The position numbers and the translations under genes were made by a program. The notes below the pieces were generated by a model that was given only the letters and a program-made list of their open reading frames with translations, was not told the origin of the DNA and searched no databases. This document shows positions 19,330 to 31,214 of a stretch of DNA of 64,000 nt, in pieces. The DNA comes from Lumbricus rubellus (lineage: Eukaryota > Annelida > Clitellata > Crassiclitellata > Lumbricidae), in the NCBI GenBank assembly GCA_945859605.1, contig OX243825.1, positions 32,808,992-32,872,991 on the forward strand, written 5' to 3'. The first letter of the stretch is position 1, and every line of letters starts with the position of its first letter.

Positions 19330-21190
19330 GTTTTCACGAATAGGAACTTAAACTTAAGCTGCGAAACACAGCAATGCGAAATGTCTTTGCTTCCTTTCTG
19401 AAGATACATTGTGCATCTATTATTATGATAATGTATGAACAACTAAAATTCACCATTCATAGGCCTATCATCGATCCTGCCGTACAAACTCATTCAGATA
19501 AAAAATATATTTCACTTGCAACTTCTTCTTTTCGTTCTCTGCCCCTATAATAGGCAAGTTCGAATGCTTGACGTCTCCATTCTTAATTGGGTTCGTTGTT
19601 TATTTAGCTTGGGAATTGTAGGGAGGATTGGACTCACTGGAGGTGGTTTCCCGTTCCCTTCCTCCCGGTATGTTTAGAGAGACACTATCTCCTTGCGCCA
19701 TTAGTGACCTATAATAATTATTAAAATCATCATTCAAGGTACGAGTCAAATGTATTCAAGAGCCATGCGGATGATGTCTTTTGTTTCTAATAATCATGTA
19801 TCAGGCCTATATTTTATCTCTGCAAGTAGAGACTGAACACACACAGCTTGTCAGTGCTTCCTTTTCCATTTTAACGAAAACATTATAAAGAAAGGCAACC
19901 ATAATAATTTTATGTGGAACTTTTAATTGACCAGATGTCGCCACGGTGTTTAAAAAGAGCTGAAGGAGACCCGAAATAAATAACAGAAATTTTTAAATTT
20001 GAATTTAAAACTGGGCGCAATGTACGAATGCAAGAATGGCTAGGACCTACAAGACCACCATAAACATGCCCTGGTTAATCACTGTCGAATCTTGGTCTTG
20101 GTCTTACAAACCATGACAAGACTTGGACCTAAAGACCTTTAGTCTAAATATCAAGACCAAGACTTTGAAAAGAAACTCGGGAGCACTCTCGCACCTGGAC
20201 TTTGGTCTCGAGGATAGCAATACTTCGTGAACCATGATAGAAAATAATTATGAATAATTGTGAATAATAATAATAATTGCTTATTCTATCGTCACATGCA
20301 AAGATCTATCAGACGCAACAACCTGTCCATGTCATTGTTTTGTATTAGGGGAAGTGGGGGCAATTTGACGGAGAGGCAAGATGATTGTTGCGCTGTAGAA
20401 TTATAATGCGTGGCAGGAAAACAGTCTAACAGGATGTGTTTGAAAGAACAAAATAAGCTCGTCCTTTTGGTGGATTGCGAAAACGTGCCAAGGTGCTTCG
20501 ATTGTCTTTTTTCTTGAAATTAAGTTTCCTATCTACCTCTTGGCACATTACGCTGTTATAAAATAACGTTTATCTTAATCTCCAAGAATGCCAAAAAATT
20601 GAGAAATTGGTTGTTTTTGTTAAGCATTTATTTTGAGTTGTTACTGATGAATTTTGTGTTTCTAAGCTACCACCGCACATAATTATTATAGCTCCCAGGT
20701 TTGTTGAGTGCCAATGTGGGGGCAAGATGGCGGGGACAAGTTGGTGGAACGCGACCAGTGACAAACTGCATGGTGGCATGAATGTGGTCGCTCATATAAT
20801 AGACCTAGGCTTCTATGAGTACTAATCGATGTCGTGAGGTTTAAAAGTATCGTAGTCATATTATCTGTTTGAGACTACATTCATAGAACAAGACCTAAGC
20901 TAGAACCAAGTCTTTTAAAAACGAGCTCCAGAGCACCTGAGATTTAGAGACCAGAGACCAATCCCTCGATCTCCGGGACAACCATACTGCTTGAACCATG
21001 CTAGAAATATATATGGGTTAATGCTAGAGTATAGTCAAATGCAAGGACCTATCCGACGTAATAACCTGTAGGCCTATCCATGACATTATGCAGCGAACAG
21101 AACGAGAAAGCAAAATCCAGCGAGAAAGACCAATTCATGTATTTTTTGCATGTTGACGTAACAATTCCTATTCCTGCATAGGTCTACATG
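19330..21190. other. Downstream region with a diverged direct duplication
   Basis: No exon recognised. About 20090-20340 and 20880-21090 share order and wording (CAAGACC...; GAACCATG.TAGAAA; CAACCTGTCCATG / AACCTGTAGGCC), suggesting a duplicated segment separated by about 550 bp. The intervening part starts AGGGGAAGTGGGGGCAATTT at about 20348. Confidence 0.45.
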
Positions 21191-21206
21191 CATGCATACG
21201 TGCATG

Positions 21207-21215
21207 GATACATAC

Positions 21216-21259
<44 letters not shown>

Positions 21260-21305
21260 TACATACTTACTTACTTACTTACTTACTTACTTGCATACTT
21301 GCATA
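21207..21305. repeat. (CATA)n and (CTTA)n microsatellites
   Basis: Tandem CATACATA to about 21257, followed by ACTTACTT units to about 21295. Confidence 0.95.
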
Positions 21306-21340
21306 CATCATGGAATGAGCCGTCGATTCGACGGATCTCG

Positions 21341-21868
21341 TCATCGTCTGTGAGTCTTTCTGTGTGAGAACAGACCAATCCGTGAAGCGCACACACGGCC
21401 ACAGATGTCACACAGGAACTGTCCTCCCGCCGTTTGTTGTGGCTGCACCGCGTTACCTGCGCCAGCCTTGCGCCTACGTCGCTTCTCCATCGCATCCTCC
21501 ATCCTCCGCTGTTCAAAATCCTCCACTCCAGTCCGATAAAGTCCACGCCATCCGATCCTGTCCAGCACATCGGCCTCAAACTGCGCACAACTAAGACCGC
21601 AAGCTGTGAGATGCATCTTGAGGTCGTCCTTGTACCTTTTGAAAGGCGCACCCTGGGCCCGCAATCCATCCACTAGCTGGCCGTAGAAAACTTGTTTTGG
21701 TCGTGGGTGCATCCAGGTGTTCTTGTACTTGTCCGCCTGCTGGAACATGGTGTTTGAGATACACAGCTGGTGCATGGCACATAGCTGCAGGAGGAGTGTG
21801 CCGTTACTAACACACTCTCCCTTCACGTGATGACTCACCTTCACAAGGAGTTGATTATAGTGGTACAT
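21341..21868 (-). pseudogene. LINE ORF2 with in-frame internal deletion (endonuclease joined to C-terminal zinc finger)
   Basis: Single open frame of 175 residues. Residues ~18-57 (NGTLLLQLCAMHQLCISNT ... TWMHPRPK) match the apurinic-endonuclease part of LINE ORF2 (NG..LL.FC....L.I.NT.F......TW.HPRS). Directly after PRPK comes QVFYGQLVDGLRAQGAPFKR, which belongs to the region behind the reverse transcriptase, followed by YKDDLKMHLTACG, W(R)G, a basic stretch, and a C2H2 finger CDICGRVCASRIGLFSHRKTH at the end. The whole reverse-transcriptase core is missing while the frame stays open. Either a simple deletion kept frame by chance or the short protein is maintained. Confidence 0.75.
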
Positions 21869-22124
21869 GCTTGTGCCGTCATGTCACACTCTCTCCTCCA
21901 ATTCGCAACATTAACCACAGGCACTAGACGCGACATGTGGTCGATTGCTAAAGGCGCAGCAAGCTGACCGGCGCCGTTTGTCTAAAACCATCGACGCCGC
22001 CCTTTACGACCAAGGTGATCACAGCTGCTTGCAGATGCTGCGCTGCGGTGAGGGTCCACCTTTGCCTACTAATCCAGGTCTTCTGCTGAACACTTCACCG
22101 CAGTCTTCACCGCCTGTGTTGGCC

Positions 22125-22290
22125 ATAACTTTCAGGGTTCTCCCTGGGCCTGTCCACCTCGCGTAACGCCCTAGGTGGTACTTCAGCCAAAGCCTTCACC
22201 ACTGATGGCATAGCCCCAGGGAGCAATCCCCTACTTGTATGTTCACCTCTCCACCGCGGTGAGGTACAGGTCGGGCTTTGGAGATACATA
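22125..22290. repeat. Interspersed repeat, second copy (see 16390-16640)
   Basis: CACCTCGCGTAACGCCCTAG, GGTGGTACTTCAGCC and CACCACTGATGGCATAGCC are shared with the 16.4-kb copy. It lies next to the LINE at 21341-21868 and runs directly into a (CATA)n block. Confidence 0.65.
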
Positions 22291-22476
22291 CATATACATA
22301 CATACATACATACATACATACATACATACATACATACATACATACATACATACATACATACATACATACATACATACATACATACATACATACATACATA
22401 CATACATACATAACATACATAACATACATACATACATACATACATACATAACATACATACATGTACATACTTGATG
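22282..22476. repeat. (CATA)n microsatellite
   Basis: About 190 bp of CATA units with a few AACATACAT interruptions near its end. Peptides read from it are artefacts. Confidence 0.97.
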
Positions 22477-22599
22477 ACGACAAATACATACATACATGCA
22501 CAAGTACCCACTAACTTATTACCTTTCTTGCGTAGGCGTACACGTAGACTGACATTGACAGCTGTCGACTTGACTTCTGTCAAGTTGCATTGAGTGTTA

Positions 22600-25040
22600 C
22601 AAAGACCACAAAGAAGGTAAACACTTCGTTTGCACTTATAACATCCTTAAGACCCGATGACATTATCTTGGCATGATTATTCAAGTGTCATTTTGTCACC
22701 ATCAACACCAATGTCGACATAATGTTTAACAATGTGCAGCGATTCAGATAGCAAAGGTACACTGAATAAATTAACCATGAAATTAATGTCACAGCGATAG
22801 ATCTATGCTTGACTATCGGTTCTCAAGTCTCGTCTTAAGTATAACACATATTAGGCTAAGTAGCCACAATTGCCCACAACTCGTTTAACAATATTAATTT
22901 TGTTCAAGCCATGCTTCCAAAAGATGAGGAAATCCAATGTTAACAACAGAACCCATAATAATTGTTCATTCTCTTGGTCACAATTATGGCTGTCGCATGG
23001 CTATTCTAAACGAAGTGTTTAAGCCTTAAAGTATGAAATTTATAAATACTGTAATAGTTCCAATGCTAGATCAAACTTAGCACCACGGTGAAAATATATA
23101 CGGCTTTCAAGAAAATAGAATGCATCACATTCATTTGAAACTTTGTCTAATCGAGTCTGCACATAGACCAACTTGCAGCATAAGCACACCACAAGAGCAA
23201 GCTTACTTAGGCTGTTCAGCTTAGTCTATTCTGACAACAGAGGCGCAGAAATGTATTGTCCGTGAAGTTAAGGTTTCAGGGTAATCGTAATATTGTTTCG
23301 AATATCGGTTGTGGCAAGAAGTCGTCTGAAAGTTAACTTTAACTAAAGTCACTGTGTCAGGCGTCAATGGTCTTTGTATAATGCAAGACTGGAGTAGACG
23401 ATTCATCGAATGATTAAAACTTTACAGTTTAAAATGATTACATGGATCCTCAATATTCTTTGCACACGACTGGCACTGCGGCTCTGTCCGAAAGATACGC
23501 TGCTATTCCTCTGCTTGAAGATTGTTTTCAATACTTTAAAGTGGATCTGATGTTCTGCAGTGAAAAGATCAAAATCCTCGTTTAAATAATGTTGAAGTAG
23601 ACTACACGTAGGAGACCTATGATGATTATCGAAGTTTTAAAGAGAAACAAGTGGCATAGGTCCCAATTTTGTTCATTAAACTTCGTTAAACGACCTTTTC
23701 TTCATTGCAGCCTTGCCGTAATGAAGCTACAATGTCATGTAGGCCCTATACAAAATTATATTTTCATTTCGAAGCCATCTTGGTATGTTATGTTATTTTC
23801 GAATAAAAAAATACTACGTATTAGACTGCTATGTAACCTATGACTACATGACCGACCACAACGAGGCTTTTACGCAGCGCTAGGCCTATGGAAGTTCGAG
23901 CATAAGGACAAATAGGTCACCATGCGTCGCAGAGCAAAAGAATCAACGATTAGGATCGGGAAAACAGACCTGCGACAAAATGAATACGGATTGATGTTGC
24001 CCCTATTAAAGATATCGTATTTGTTTGTGACTACTTCCATTGATCTTGAACAGCAAGAGATAATTATGTTTGGAACAGCAATTAAAATGATTACTTAATA
24101 ATGTATTAATTTTCTCCTACCTGTTCGCTTGAACGAACTCACTTGCAGTGGTTGATGCTGATACTATCAATACCGTTGCTGAAGGCTGTGAGGCAAATTC
24201 TCAACAAAATTTATCAGGTTAACAAATTTTCACACATAAATACTTACACAGTTGTTGCCAGACAGAGACGAGAGTCGACATGCATTTACGATTTAATTAA
24301 AGCTTGATCAAGAGTCTTCAATGCAGTTTTTTAAATTCAGCATACACAATTTTCTATCATGCTATAAAACTACGATATGAGAATATCAATATTTTATGCA
24401 ACAACTGTAATCGCAGCAGACCAAACAACTGGATCCTAAACTTGTTCCAGACATCAGGAGGCTCTGCTTTATGACTCGGAAAATTACCGTTTCTTTAATT
24501 CTAATTCGCATGTTCTGATTTTGAATAGCAAATACGTGATAAGGTCGGTCACAATATGCATGCGAAATATTTAACAGAAAAGTTCAGAATTAATCACCAT
24601 CACTGAACATGATTAGACCTATAAATTCAAACACTTGACAAATTCGGAGGATTTGTTTAGACAGAGGACAGGAAATATCTGACAACTGTTAATTTATCAT
24701 TCAAACAGATAAGGTCAATATTGATTAACATCAGACATTTTGAAGATGGTTTCCTGAATGACAGGCTTCAATTTATCACATATTTATCTTGTGCTCTTAT
24801 AACTCAGCCGAACTCTTCTGTTTGACTGATGGTGTCATAAGGGATCGGCATGATTAAACAGAACAGATAAAATTATATGTACACTGTTTCCAATGACTTT
24901 GTGCTTCCTTGCGTGGCAGTAGTATTTGATCCTTTTGAATGTTTCGTCGCGTAGGCCTTTGTTTTCGTGACATGTCATCGAAACACCAAGATTCTAGTCT
25001 TCTTGAATCCTCAATTCCTATCGTCTAGACGAACAGATGC
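22600..25040. other. Apparently unique non-coding DNA
   Basis: No supported gene. Strong splice-like words occur on the - strand (GTAAGT with donor near 24250, CAG acceptor and GTGAGT donor bounding a ~43-bp open piece near 24145-24190). Their reading frame is ambiguous, so no exon is called. Confidence 0.4.
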
Positions 25041-25047
25041 TTGCACC

Positions 25048-25281
25048 CAGGGGCGGATACAGAAATTTTCGGGGTGCGGCCAAAATTTTCGGTCATCTTT
25101 GACGAAAAAAATCTGATGACCTTTTTTTAGTCATCCGGCTGAAATGTCAGAAAAAATGTGTTTTTTTAGTCGTCTGGTCGTAATCTCTTTGCATTGTAAA
25201 AACCACATGGTAGGGCCACGTCCCATGCAATTTTTAGATTGGGGCCATGGCCGGATTGCCCCCCCCCTTGATCCGCCCCTG
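25048..25281. mobile_element. Short hAT-like MITE (CAGGGGCGGAT termini)
   Basis: 234 bp with ends CAGGGGCGGATAC and GATCCGCCCCTG, flanked by CTTGCACC (25040-25047) and CTTGCAAC (25282-25289), a duplication with 7 of 8 positions equal. CAGGGGCGGATCC-like termini are typical of hAT MITEs. No coding capacity. Confidence 0.85.
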
Positions 25282-25289
25282 CTTGCAAC

Positions 25290-26812
25290 CATGAACTGAT
25301 GCAGAAAACATGCAGTGGTCGTAACCATTGTTTCTTTAATACGAAACAACTCTGTGGTTGTCAAGGATCCAGTCACAAATCCCGGGTGGTAAGTGCTCTA
25401 TATGTGGGCGTCCATGGACTAATAGGCAAATTATCCTCGTGATTGCTTAGACAGTATCCGAATCGCGATCTAGACAGCGATTATGCATCCTGCTGATAAT
25501 ATGGCATTTCCGATGTAATGATTTCCTACAGATTGCCAAGACCATATCCACCCAAGCTGACGCCCTCTGCAAATTCAACATTTCACCAGTGTTATCGGCA
25601 ATATCTACAACTACATGTATGAGCACCATTATTACACCAAATAAGGCAGAAATGTTCCGACAATTAAACTACATGTATTGTAGAAAGAGCATAAAATGGA
25701 AAAATTCAGTGCATAATATCGGCTACATGTAAATTCAACGCTGTCACACATCGAGAATGTTTCCCATCGCTGACGCTGAGTGTCTGCATCACAGATAATT
25801 ATTATTCCTGTAAAACAACATTTCGCATGCGAATATTATGTATACGTTAAGACCAGCTTAACTAACTGTAAGAAGTTTTGGTAATTGAATTTTTTTTCCT
25901 GTGTCAGCATTAAAATGTGAAACACACGATAATAATGCAAACATAGGCTAATTAAGCCAATATTCTGGATTCACCTTGATCAACATAATTGTGGAATATG
26001 AGTGACATTAAAGTAGCAACAAGAAAAAGTTGTACAAAGAGATGTAGGTTTATTATTCATATCAGTTTGAATTAAATTTACCTTCTGGTTTTCATCTCTC
26101 GAAATGTTCTTTCGTCAAAAATGATCTTACAAAGCGCAGATGACAATATTATTAGGCTAATAGGCCCTAATTTTTCTAACTAATGCCTTTCTTTGATACT
26201 GTTCTGTTGTCGATAAGACTAGTGGCTCTAAATTGAAATTAAAAAATTATTTTGAAATATGTTAAAATATTCATATAGGCCTATTAAAGAATTTTAAACT
26301 GTTCATTTGCAAGTCACTCTACAGCAAAATTATATAAAAAAAAGTCTGAAATAAAGTTGGATCCATGATCAGAAACAAATATTATATTTTGCTTGCGATT
26401 AAAAAATAAACGTCAACAAATTAAGAAAAGTAAAGCCACTATTTTACTTGTATATGTTGTTAATTCAATCGTTGGCACAGCGGTCTGTGATGAGGCTAAA
26501 AATTAAAAAAAGACCGAAGCTGAGACAAGTTTGAATTGTTAAAAATTGTTAATGCGTGTTCTTTTAGTTATTTAAATAATTAATCAAAGGGAAATGTAGG
26601 CAAAGCTAGAATAGTTGAATCAGCTTTGGCAAGTTCCCTGAGTTTGGCTGTTGACAATTTAAATTTGCACTGAGAGAATGGCAGAGTCCGACAGAAAATC
26701 TTTAGAACTTCTAAGTATGCCTACATTTTTTCAATAGAACGTTTCTTATGATAAGTAGCCTACACGAGTAATAAATTGACTGATACAATAACATATTACA
26801 GTTGGTTTCATG
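25290..26812. other. AT-rich non-coding stretch
   Basis: Two overlapping open frames on the - strand (about 25447-25672 and 25620-25800) follow acceptor-like sites. Both are open in different frames and neither resembles a family I know, so no gene is called. Confidence 0.4.
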
Positions 26813-27160
26813 CAGTGGTTCCCAACCTTTTTTGACTTTAAGGCGACTTGTTCTAACTTCTAAGTTGGAAGACACGAGGGCGATTTTATATTAATTGAAT
26901 GACATTAGGGAGCCACAAGGCTAGATTTTAATTAACTAAAGGCATATAAAAAAATTATAAATGAATTAAAGTGGAATGTTTTATGTTATTTATAGATGTC
27001 AGCATCAAAAAATTTGTAATACACAATAATTATGTCTTCTGTTCTGTCCAAATTGTCAATTATTTCATATAATTTTAGAAATTTCTTTGAGAGACGAGGG
27101 CCATTTTTTAAACCCTGGCGGGCCACTTTTGGCCAGCGGGCCACGGGTTGAGAACAGGTG
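26813..27160. mobile_element. hAT-like MITE (CAGTGGTTCCCAACC)
   Basis: Left end CAGTGGTTCCCAACCTTTTT, right end GGCCACGGGTTGAGAACAGGTG. Flanked by GTTTCATG (26805-26812) and GTTTAATG (27161-27168), 7 of 8 equal. The CAGNGGTTCYCAACC terminus is a widespread hAT (Charlie-like) signature. 348 bp, non-coding. Confidence 0.85.
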
Positions 27161-27412
27161 GTTTAATGTGAATTCCAGTTGTCTTTGCGGCATTAGTTTC
27201 GCTTTCAGCAATGCATGAACATGTTGTTACTTGACTCAATGCACATCTTATCCACATCTTAATGACAGCTGATTTGCTTCTAGACCTACTCTGGTCATCC
27301 AATGAAATGTCGAGATACCGGCATAAAAATTATTATTGCCGGAGCAGATGCAGAACTGAGTGGACAAATACAGACAATAGTAAAAATGTCATTTTAATGT
27401 GTACTATATTAA

Positions 27413-28385
27413 CCCTCAGGCTACCAAGCTGTTTTTGTAACACTGACTACCAAAAGGGGGTGGTTACCACCCTCTGGATTTTGGGTGTGGTTTGAGATAT
27501 CATAACTTGTAATACACCATTGGCTTCAGCATTCATTTCTGCACAAAATGATATATTTCGGTTTAAAATATATGCATGCACCTCGAAGTTATGAATTTTT
27601 TCCCATGAGCACCAGTAGATTCCACAAAACGTGTACTTACGCATAAGTAAAATGTTGGATTCTGTGTGTGTAGAACATGATTTATGTATACAATAATAGT
27701 TTATATATAATAAAGTAACATTTTAAACTATAATTATAAACTAGTTATAAGTGGTTTTTAGGTACAATCAAAAGGAAAAAAACATGAATATCTATCGACA
27801 ACCAACATGAAACAACGAAATTATGCCATTGTCGGTGTGCGTCGTGAAAAAAATCAACTATTTCACACATTTTAATTTATTTTGAGCACTTTCGGTCATC
27901 AAAAGACAAATCAATTGGTATAAAAAAATAGCGCTAAATGCCCTCTATAGAATGGCATAATTCTCTTAAAAAATAAAACATGAATATATTATAATAGAAA
28001 AAACACGTATATTTTACGAAAATAAAACACCTTTTTATATATTTTAATTTATTTTGAGCACTTCATGAGACAACTGCGTGACCACCAAAATGTAGCCCCA
28101 CATTCCCTCTATAGAATGGTATAATTTGTTTCTCTTCATATTAAGTGACTAAAAAGATATAGGCGAAAATCTAGGGGGGGGGGTTTCCACCCCTCCCTGG
28201 TACCTCGGGTTTAATCGGTATAACTTTTGAACGGTATGAGGGATCATCTCACATTTTAACTCAAAGTGTGTGCCAATGAACCCCCTACAGCTACCTCAAA
28301 GGTCAAATTTTTATTCCACACGGAACAAGCTTGAAATCCAAAAAACCTAGGGGGTGGATACCACCCCCTCCTGGTAGCCCGAGGG
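27413..28385. mobile_element. piggyBac-like MITE with TTAA target site
   Basis: 973 bp bounded by TTAA (27409-27412 and 28386-28389). Ends CCCTCAGGCTACCAAG and CTGGTAGCCCGAGGG are inverted, with subterminal GGTGGTTACCACCC motifs near both ends. CCCT...AGGG ends with TTAA are the piggyBac hallmark. No transposase. Partial relatives at about 31587-31850 and 47405-47545. Confidence 0.85.
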
Positions 28386-28503
28386 TTAAACCAAGTCTTA
28401 ATCTACAGCACTGAAAAAATAGAACACTATTTTACTTCTAAAATAACAGTTCGTAGCTCCGCCCCACATAATTTGATTTCCCAAGTAAGAGGACTTGATT
28501 AGC

Positions 28504-28566
28504 TTAACCCTTTGACGACATGTGCATTCAGTGCATTTCAGTACATGCTGGTCGTTAATGGGTTAA
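28504..28566. mobile_element. Tiny TTAA-flanked palindromic element
   Basis: TTAACCCTTTGACGAC ... GTCGTTAATGGGTTAA, about 60 bp, with an inner ATGTGCATTCAGTGCAT / ACATGC fold. It looks like a minimal piggyBac-type derivative: CCC..GGG ends, TTAA on both sides. Confidence 0.5.
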
Positions 28567-28871
28567 ACATTGATTGAAATAATTATTATCTCAAACATTG
28601 TGCCTACGAAAATGATGACATCACTTTTTAGCATAGATTATCCTTAATTTCCTTAATAGGAAATGGCAACGAAGACAAACAGATAAACACGGAAACATCT
28701 TGATGGACAAAGAAAAGATAAAGGAAAGATGGACAGAATACTGCGGTGAGCTATATAGTGAGACGGAACAAACGAACGAAGAACTGCTTAAAGAACTATG
28801 AGAGATAACCCAACCGAATGGGGAAGATGAGAAGGATAACATCTTATATGAAGAGGTGGAAAAGGCGGTGA

Positions 28872-29210
28872 CATGGGCGCCCGCACATAGGGGCAAGGGG
28901 GGGGGCACTTGCCCTCCCTGGAAAATTGAAACCAATTTTTCTCACTACCTCGTTTGGGGTTTATAACAAATTTCTTCGCATTAGAGAAATAAAAACATAC
29001 TTTTAACCAATACTTTTCGATTTTTTAAACAAATTTCAAAAAGAAACAATTAATATTAGAAATGCTAAAAAGTGAAACTGAGAAATTTACATCAAGAAAC
29101 CTATGTAAAAAATACCCCCGCTTTCCATTTTTTTACCTCCTGCTAAAAAACTGTTAATTTTGACCATCGTGTTTTGCCCCCTCCTGCAAACATTTCTGCA
29201 GGCGCCCATG
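28872..29210. mobile_element. hAT-like MITE (CATGGGCGCC ends) inside the LINE
   Basis: 339 bp with perfect 10-bp ends CATGGGCGCC/GGCGCCCATG and a perfect 8-bp duplication GGCGGTGA (28864-28871 and 29211-29218). The LINE coding sequence continues across it when one duplication copy is counted, proving insertion. Another copy at 44705-45005; fragments near 5865, 54190-54320 and 62190-62408. Confidence 0.92.
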
Positions 29211-29218
29211 GGCGGTGA

Positions 29219-30610
29219 ATCACTTGAAGAAAGGTAAAAGCCCTGTAACGGATGTAATAACAGGAGAAATGATACAAGCTGGATGGAATGACATGATAAA
29301 AGCAATCCACGAGATAAGTAAACGAGTATGGCAAGAGGGAACAGTAACGGAGGAATGGACAAACTCCATACTTGTAACAATACCAAAGAAAGGAGATCTA
29401 ACCCTATGTACAAACTATAGAACAATTGCACTGATCAATCATATGAGGAAGTTGCTCATGATAATTATCCTAAACCGGCTGAAGGCAAGAACGGAGCAAT
29501 ACATGTCGGATGAGCAGGCAGGGTTTAGAAAGGATAGAAGTACTGTTCAACAAATCCTGATGTTAAGATTGATTGCAGAAAAAGCCATAAGGAAAAACAC
29601 ACCTGTCTACAACTGCTTTATTGATTTTCAAAAGGCATTTGATTCCATTAAGCATGAGGTAACTTGGGCAATATTGGAATCCTATGAAGTAGGCAAGAGA
29701 CTGATAGAAATCCTGAAGAATGCTGCAAAGAGGTCAAAGTCTGCAGTAAGAGTGGGATGGGAAGTAGGAGGGTGGTTCTTGACTACAATAGGCACAAGAC
29801 AAGGTGATCCAATCTCACCAAATACATTTATCTCATACTTGGAAAGAGTAATGGAGAATACTCAGGAGAATGCAGACGGAGTCTCGGTGCAAGGAGAGCA
29901 GACTAATAACTTGCGATTTGCAGATGACATTGATTTACTGGAGTATAGTTGCGAAAGGTTACAAGAAAGTGTTGGTGGGCTAAATGAAGATGCACAAAGG
30001 GCCGGGTTAAGAATAAATGTGGACAAAACAAAAACAATGGTATTTGGGAGAGAAACCATAGACAAGGAAAGCAAAGTGCAAGGTCAGACGATTGAAAATG
30101 CAGGCTAAAACAGTTTGTGTACCTGGGCAGCCTGTTGACGTAGAATAACGACTGCACCAAAGAAATAAAGACAAGAATAGCAAAAGCAAAGAGAGCCATG
30201 GCAGGACTGAACACCATCTGGAGGAGCAAGCAAATAAGTTATAGGACTAAATTGAACGTCCTAATGACACGATTGTGTGTTCAGCACAGCACTATATACG
30301 CATGTGAGGCATGGACTACCAAAAAGACGGATCGAGATAAGATATTGGCCTTCGAAATATATTGCTATAGAAGAATATTGCATCTGAATTGGACAATGAA
30401 GGTTACAAACAAGGTGGTTCGTAACAGGCTAAATATAAAAGAAGACCTGATGCAGAAACTAATGAGGAGGAAACTCAGTTTATTCGGACATATTATGTAG
30501 AATGGAGGACGACAGGAAGATAAAAAAGTGTGATGCTGGGAATTATGGATGGCAATGGAAGAAGAGGACGACCAAACAGAGAGTGGATAGATGACATCAG
30601 AGAGTGGTGT
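29219..30610 (+). pseudogene. Reverse transcriptase of the RTE-like LINE
   Basis: An open stretch of about 297 residues to 30108 shows the polymerase order: NSILVTIPKKGD, NYRTIALINHMRKLL (fingers), EQAGFRKDRSTVQQI, FIDFQKAFDSIKH (first Asp), GTRQGDPISP, then LRFADDIDLL (catalytic Asp pair) and VDKTKTMVF. Then the frame shifts: IKTRIAKAKRAMAGLNTIW..., an ACEAWT segment, RRKLSLFGHIM and a C-terminal GRRGRPNREWIDDI part lie in other frames up to about 30655. A TGA also interrupts the 5' part near 28800. It copies its RNA at the target in active elements; this copy is dead. Confidence 0.9.
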
Positions 30611-30715
30611 AATCAAGACATTTACAGCTTAAGCAGATCTGCGCAGGACCGCGGACTTTGGACGGAAAAAGATAAAGTGGGCATTGGACACCTACGGGTT
30701 GTTAACCCAAGGATA

Positions 30716-30801
<86 letters not shown>

Positions 30802-30893
30802 GGTGGTGGTGGTGGTGGTGGTGGTGGTGGTGGTGGTGGTGGTGGTGGTGGTGGTGGTGGTGGTGGTGATGATGGTGATGGTGATGGTGATGG

Positions 30894-30979
<86 letters not shown>

Positions 30980-30998
30980 TTGATGATGATGCAATTGC
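30716..30998. repeat. (GAT)n / (GGT)n microsatellite, LINE tail
   Basis: About 280 bp of GAT units with an inner block of GTG/GGT (30786-30868) and GATGGT transition units. It starts at the LINE 3' end (ACCCAAGGATAATGATGATG). Poly-His, -Ser, -Met and -Val frames are artefacts. Followed by a CAATTGCGNAATTACACAA-type short repeat to about 31105. Confidence 0.97.
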
Positions 30999-31214
30999 GT
31001 AATTACACAATTGCAGACTTCAATCACACAATTGCGCAAATACACAATTAGGCAACTACAACATTACAAAAATGCGCTATTACACAATAATACGCACTTA
31101 CACACTAACAACTCCTATAAGTGAGTGTCACAGTGGCGTTCTGTGTATGCATTGCATGATAGAATTCGATTTTACGAAATTTAAAATGCTTCAATTTTAA
31201 TGTAGGCTACTCAC

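Larger units (their letters stand above)
28650..30998 (+). mobile_element. RTE-like LINE, 5'-truncated, with (GAT)n 3' tail
   Basis: The LINE begins within ORF2 (about 28660, MDKEKIKERWTEYCGELYSE on the + strand), is split by the MITE 28872-29210, continues as reverse transcriptase to about 30650, then a short 3' UTR and a (GAT)n/(GGT)n tail. The conserved tail word CACCTACGGGTTGTTAACCC occurs also at 16141-16245. 5' truncation and a microsatellite tail are typical for RTE-clade elements. Confidence 0.85.

Noticed and set aside
21434..21676. + strand frames opposite the LINE fragment
   Set aside because: Antisense shadows of the - strand LINE ORF, which has the recognisable domains.
24145..24330. 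Small - strand exon pair with GTAAGT and GTGAGT donors
   Set aside because: Reading frame undecidable and pieces too short; consensus splice words occur by chance in AT-rich DNA.
25447..25800. Possible terminal exons on the - strand with a hydrophobic segment (ALFGVIMVLIHVVV) after acceptor-like sites
   Set aside because: Two frames are open simultaneously, no family resemblance, and no connection in phase to the Ig exons could be shown.
30530..31051. Poly-His, poly-Ser, poly-Met and poly-Val frames, and poly-Asp/poly-Ile at 43.7 kb
   Set aside because: Products of GAT/GGT trinucleotide repeats that are LINE tails.
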